In this document: in pieces, positions 61,321 to 64,000 of the stretch
Numbering within the stretch: position 1 is the stretch's first letter
Layout: every line of letters starts with the position of its first letter
Origin: CBDAQR01 sp965199055
GTDB taxonomy: Bacteria > Pseudomonadota > Gammaproteobacteria > Pseudomonadales > Halieaceae
Direction: 5' to 3'
Assembly (NCBI GenBank): GCA_965199055.1
Contig: CBDAQR010000008.1
Coordinates: 124,001 to 188,000 of the forward strand
Length of the DNA: 64,000 nt
Position numbers and translations under genes: made by a program
The notes under the pieces: generated by a model
What the model was told of the DNA's origin: nothing
The model's database searches: none
Seen by the model: only the letters and a program-made list of their open reading frames with translations

Positions 61321-61644
61321 TCAGCCCTCCTTCTTCTTGAACATGGCGAGCATGCGGTCGGTCACCAGATAGCCACCCACCACATTAATCGAAGCCAGCG
61401 CCACTGCGCCCGCTCCCAGCCAATTGGCCAGGTCTTGCTGGCCGGTGCCAGCCAGGCTGACCGCACCCACCAGGGTAATACCCGAGATCGCGTTGGAACC
61501 CGACATCAGTGGCGTGTGCAAGGTTGCAGGCACTTTGTTGATCAGCTCAAAACCCAGAAAGATGGAGAGCATGAGGATGAATGTGAGAAAAACCTCGGCG
61601 GGCACCGCCGCCGTAGCTGTCGCTGTAAGAGTCTCCAGGTCCAT
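61321..61644 (-). CDS. pntAB: NAD(P) transhydrogenase alpha subunit, membrane part
   Basis: A 107-aa protein with three membrane helices (EVFLTFILMLSIFLGFELI, SGSNAISGITLVGAVSLA, LASINVVGGYLVTDRMLAMF). It corresponds to the C-terminal membrane segment of E. coli PntA, here encoded separately, a common split. Confidence 0.94.
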   Translation of the reverse strand: MDLETLTATATAAVPAEVFLTFILMLSIFLGFELINKVPATLHTPLMSGSNAISGITLVGAVSLAGTGQQDLANWLGAGAVALASINVVGGYLVTDRMLAMFKKKEG

Positions 61645-61645
61645 C

Positions 61646-62788
61646 TTATTGCCCCCCTTCCAGGATGTTCTTAATTGTCTCGTTGGTTACTTCACCACCA
61701 TGGGTGATGATGCAGCCGGGGAGGATGTCGTCTTCAAAGTCGATATCGAAGGCCTTGGACTCTTCGTCCCAGTTGTCCTCAATCAGGTTGAACAAATTCG
61801 ACGCGTACATCTGGCTGGCATCGCGGCACACCTCATTGGGCAGATTGCCCTGACCAACGACGGTCACGCCATTGATCTCGACCGTCTCATTGGGCACAGA
61901 GCCTTCCACGTTACCGCCGGTCTCAGCAGCCATATCGACAACCACCGCACCAGGTCTCATACCCTCTACCATATCGCGGGTAACGATGACCGGTGGTTTG
62001 CGGCCAAACACCTGGGCGGTCGTGATCACCACGTCCGAATCGGCGATCACATCTTTCTGGGCCTGACGCTGCAGGTCAATCTGTTCAGGCGTCAACTCTA
62101 CGGCGTAACCGCCTTCCGTCTGACCGGTTTCGCCCAGATCAATTTCGAGGAACTTGGCACCCAGCGACTCAACCTGCTCTTTAACCACAGGCCGGGTATC
62201 AAAGGCCGTCACCTTCGCGCCGAGGCGCTTCGCGGTTGCGATGGCCTGCAAGCCCGCCACGCCCGCGCCGATGATAAACACCTTCGCTGGCTTCAGCGTT
62301 CCAGCCGGCGTCATCATCATCGGGAAAATAGACGGTAGCCGCATAGCGGCCAACAGCACCATCACGTAGCCCGCCAGGCTAGCCTGCGAGCTCAGCGCAT
62401 CCATCTTTTGGCTGCGAGTGGTACGGGGAATCATTTCCATGCTGATAGAGGTCACGCCCTGAGCCTGGAATGCCCGCACCAGTTCATGCTCATTAAATGG
62501 ATCCAGGTAGCTGATGTGAATACACCCTGACTTCAGCTGAGACACCTCCGCCAGTTCCGGCTTGCGTATGCGCAGCACAATATCTGCCGAGCCAAGCATG
62601 CCAGCTCGGTCGCTACTCACCTCTGCACCCACCTCGGTGTAGGCGCTATCCTCAAAGCCTGATCCCTTGCCCATGCCGGTCTCGATAACCAGGTCTGCGC
62701 CCAGCTTGCAGAGTTTCTTGGCGATATCGGGGATGATCGGTACCCGGTTTTCACCGGGGTGTGTTTCTCGCGGGATCGCTATGCGCAT
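61646..62788 (-). CDS. pntAA: NAD(P) transhydrogenase alpha subunit, NAD-binding part
   Basis: A 380-aa soluble NAD(H)-binding domain: RIAIPRETHPGENRVP at the start, VFIIGAGVAGLQAIATAKRLGAKV as the nucleotide motif, and VVVDMAAETGGNVEGS. It belongs to the alanine dehydrogenase/PntA fold and forms the proton-pumping transhydrogenase with pntAB and pntB. One base separates it from pntAB. Confidence 0.96.
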   Translation of the reverse strand: MRIAIPRETHPGENRVPIIPDIAKKLCKLGADLVIETGMGKGSGFEDSAYTEVGAEVSSDRAGMLGSADIVLRIRKPELAEVSQLKSGCIHISYLDPFNEHELVRAFQAQGVTSISMEMIPRTTRSQKMDALSSQASLAGYVMVLLAAMRLPSIFPMMMTPAGTLKPAKVFIIGAGVAGLQAIATAKRLGAKVTAFDTRPVVKEQVESLGAKFLEIDLGETGQTEGGYAVELTPEQIDLQRQAQKDVIADSDVVITTAQVFGRKPPVIVTRDMVEGMRPGAVVVDMAAETGGNVEGSVPNETVEINGVTVVGQGNLPNEVCRDASQMYASNLFNLIEDNWDEESKAFDIDFEDDILPGCIITHGGEVTNETIKNILEGGQ

Positions 62789-63058
62789 ATTGGTACCCGT
62801 ACCCTTTTGAACTGTTTTTTTGATGTGTTTCGGAGCTGCATCAGCAGAAATGAACGCCGGACTTTACCACAGCCGCTCGACGCCGCGAACGAATACCCGG
62901 CATTCAGTTTATGAATACAAACTGCTCTTATGATTCATCATTCCGATAGCTAACGCTATGCGGCAGTTTACTGGTTGGTCACCGGCGCGCCATGACCTGA
63001 ATTTACAAGATTACCGACCCTGCGCGACAATGCCCGGACGCCAGAGGAGTAAACCGGA

Positions 63059-63568
63059 ATGCTGATTACCTTTCTGCTGACACTGGGTATCGTCGCTCTC
63101 TGTGTGGTCATCCACTACGAGGTGTTATATCGGCTCGGTGGCTTCATTGAGTCTCTAACTATCAGCCCGCGCCAGCAGGTTGTCACCGGTGTCATGCTCG
63201 CCCTGGGCGCCCATGTGATCGAGATCTACATATTCGCCGGTGGCTATTACTATGCCCTGACCTTCGAGAACATCGGCTACTTCACGGGTGACGCGCCCAT
63301 GGAGGACTTCTTCGACTGCGTCTATCTCTCGTTTGTTACCTACAGCACTCTGGGCTTTGGCGATATCGTGCCAGAGGGATGGGTACGTTTCATGGTGGGC
63401 ACGGAAGCAATGACGGGGCTAGTCCAGATCGCCTGGACCGCTTCCTATCTCTTCATGCAAATGGAAAGGAACTGGGGGCACAATTCCCTGAACAATGCCC
63501 CCAATAATGGCCCTAGGAGGCCTGCAACCTCAAGAAGGGGTTCAAGACGCGATAATTCCAGGGCTTGA
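63059..63568 (+). CDS. Two-helix ion channel (potassium-channel-like)
   Basis: A 169-aa membrane protein. The pore region reads YLSFVTYSTLGFGDIVPEG, matching the Ion_trans_2 potassium-channel filter (TxGxGD), flanked by hydrophobic helices near 75-95 and 115-140; an additional N-terminal helix (ITFLLTLGIVALCVVIHY) makes three. The filter TLGFGD differs slightly from TVGYGD. AGAGGAG precedes the ATG. Its last 56 bases overlap, tail to tail, the cupin gene on the other strand. Confidence 0.85.
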   Translation: MLITFLLTLGIVALCVVIHYEVLYRLGGFIESLTISPRQQVVTGVMLALGAHVIEIYIFAGGYYYALTFENIGYFTGDAPMEDFFDCVYLSFVTYSTLGFGDIVPEGWVRFMVGTEAMTGLVQIAWTASYLFMQMERNWGHNSLNNAPNNGPRRPATSRRGSRRDNSRA

Positions 63569-64000
63569 ATTTGATCGGCGCGTCCAGAACGCCAATACAA
63601 ATACAATCTGTGGTCTGGGCAGCTGTCGGGGTGTGTACGTCGGCCGCATCGCGCTCAATAAAGTCACCTTGCTGGTAGACCCCCTGCTCGTCAGAGAAGC
63701 TACCTTCCAGCACCAGTGTTAACTCGGTGCCGCGATGGGTGTGCTTGGGAATGCTGCCACCCGCTTTAATGTGGTAGAGCGCGAACTCATTATCGGGGTC
63801 GCCAGTGCGAAGCCGCGAGATCTGCAGCGCCGAATTGATACGCTTCCACTCAAGGTCTTCGTAATCGCCTTCCATCAAACGCTGCACCAATGGCGGCTTG
63901 CCACCCGCGCTACTGTCGTGGGTATAGGTCAGCGGTGGCTCCTCATCCAGGCGCGCTAGCACCTGGTCCAATGCTGACTGCTCTACCTGTTGTGGTTCGA
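63513..64000 (-). CDS. ChrR-type cupin protein, C-terminal part
   Basis: The frame is open to the window edge, so the start lies outside; about 162 residues are seen. The cupin barrel has KHTHRGTELTLVLEGSFSDE with metal-binding His and Glu, GDFIERDAADVHTPTA and CICIGVLDAPIKF, the pattern of the C-terminal domain of ChrR, the zinc anti-sigma factor that controls an ECF sigma factor under singlet-oxygen stress. The N-terminal anti-sigma domain would be upstream. An internal TTG at 63971 is not needed as start. Confidence 0.78.
   Translation of the reverse strand, partial: EPQQVEQSALDQVLARLDEEPPLTYTHDSSAGGKPPLVQRLMEGDYEDLEWKRINSALQISRLRTGDPDNEFALYHIKAGGSIPKHTHRGTELTLVLEGSFSDEQGVYQQGDFIERDAADVHTPTAAQTTDCICIGVLDAPIKFKPWNYRVLNPFLRLQAS

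Noticed and set aside
62789..63058. Possible gene or riboswitch in the 270-base gap between pntAA and the channel gene
   Set aside because: No open frame with a ribosome-binding site and no recognisable conserved RNA fold; it probably holds the two divergent promoters only.

Overview
The window looks like chromosome of an aerobic, probably marine gammaproteobacterium. Gene order is Pseudomonas-like in several blocks (pilMNOPQ-aroK-aroB with a divergent penicillin-binding protein, hslVU followed by a DUF971 gene, ubiE-ubiJ-ubiB-hisE-tatABC). Together with the TonB receptor/acyl-CoA dehydrogenase style of catabolism this suggests Halieaceae (OM60/NOR5) or a close relative; that placement is inference. 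No rRNA, tRNA or CRISPR array was found, and no intergenic gap exceeds about 300 bases.

Region 1 (1-7.1 kb): the 3' end of an HtrA-like protease gene, an unknown gene and an MFS transporter, then three co-directional genes at 2541-5036. The second of these (3397-4200) is an SDR resembling plant chlorophyll b reductases (NYC1/NOL). The third (4230-5036) resembles red chlorophyll catabolite reductase (RCCR). Two chlorophyll-breakdown-like enzymes side by side in a bacterium is the most interesting thing here. An RhlE-type helicase follows.

Region 2 (7.1-19.4 kb): an accessory catabolic region. It holds a secreted M20 amidohydrolase, a TonB receptor, a four-gene minus-strand operon (SDR, D-2-hydroxyacid dehydrogenase, VOC protein, PF10118 protein), a divergent Asp/Glu-racemase-like gene, an isocitrate lyase/PEP mutase-like gene, a 56-codon gene overlapping it in antisense, and an FAD-linked oxidase. 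An IS3-family element at 17321-18511 truncates the oxidase on one side and an acyl-CoA dehydrogenase on the other. There is no target duplication, so the locus appears rearranged.

Region 3 (19.6-33.1 kb): comF-modABC-srkA, an acyltransferase, a TrmB-like methyltransferase, cysE, and the gltB-gltD-hemE operon behind a recognisable promoter.

Region 4 (33.3-43.7 kb): pilMNOPQ-aroKB transcribed leftwards, divergent from a class A penicillin-binding protein, then malic enzyme.

Region 5 (43.7-63 kb): housekeeping genes. These are rpmE, priA, argS, a SPOR-domain protein, hslVU behind a sigma-32-type promoter, ubiquinone genes ubiE/J/B, hisE, tatABC, a phospholipase D-like protein, an MsbA-like ABC exporter, a hemerythrin protein, and the three-gene transhydrogenase pntAA-pntAB-pntB ending in a clear terminator. 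The window closes with a two-helix ion channel gene overlapping, tail to tail, a ChrR-type cupin gene that runs off the edge.
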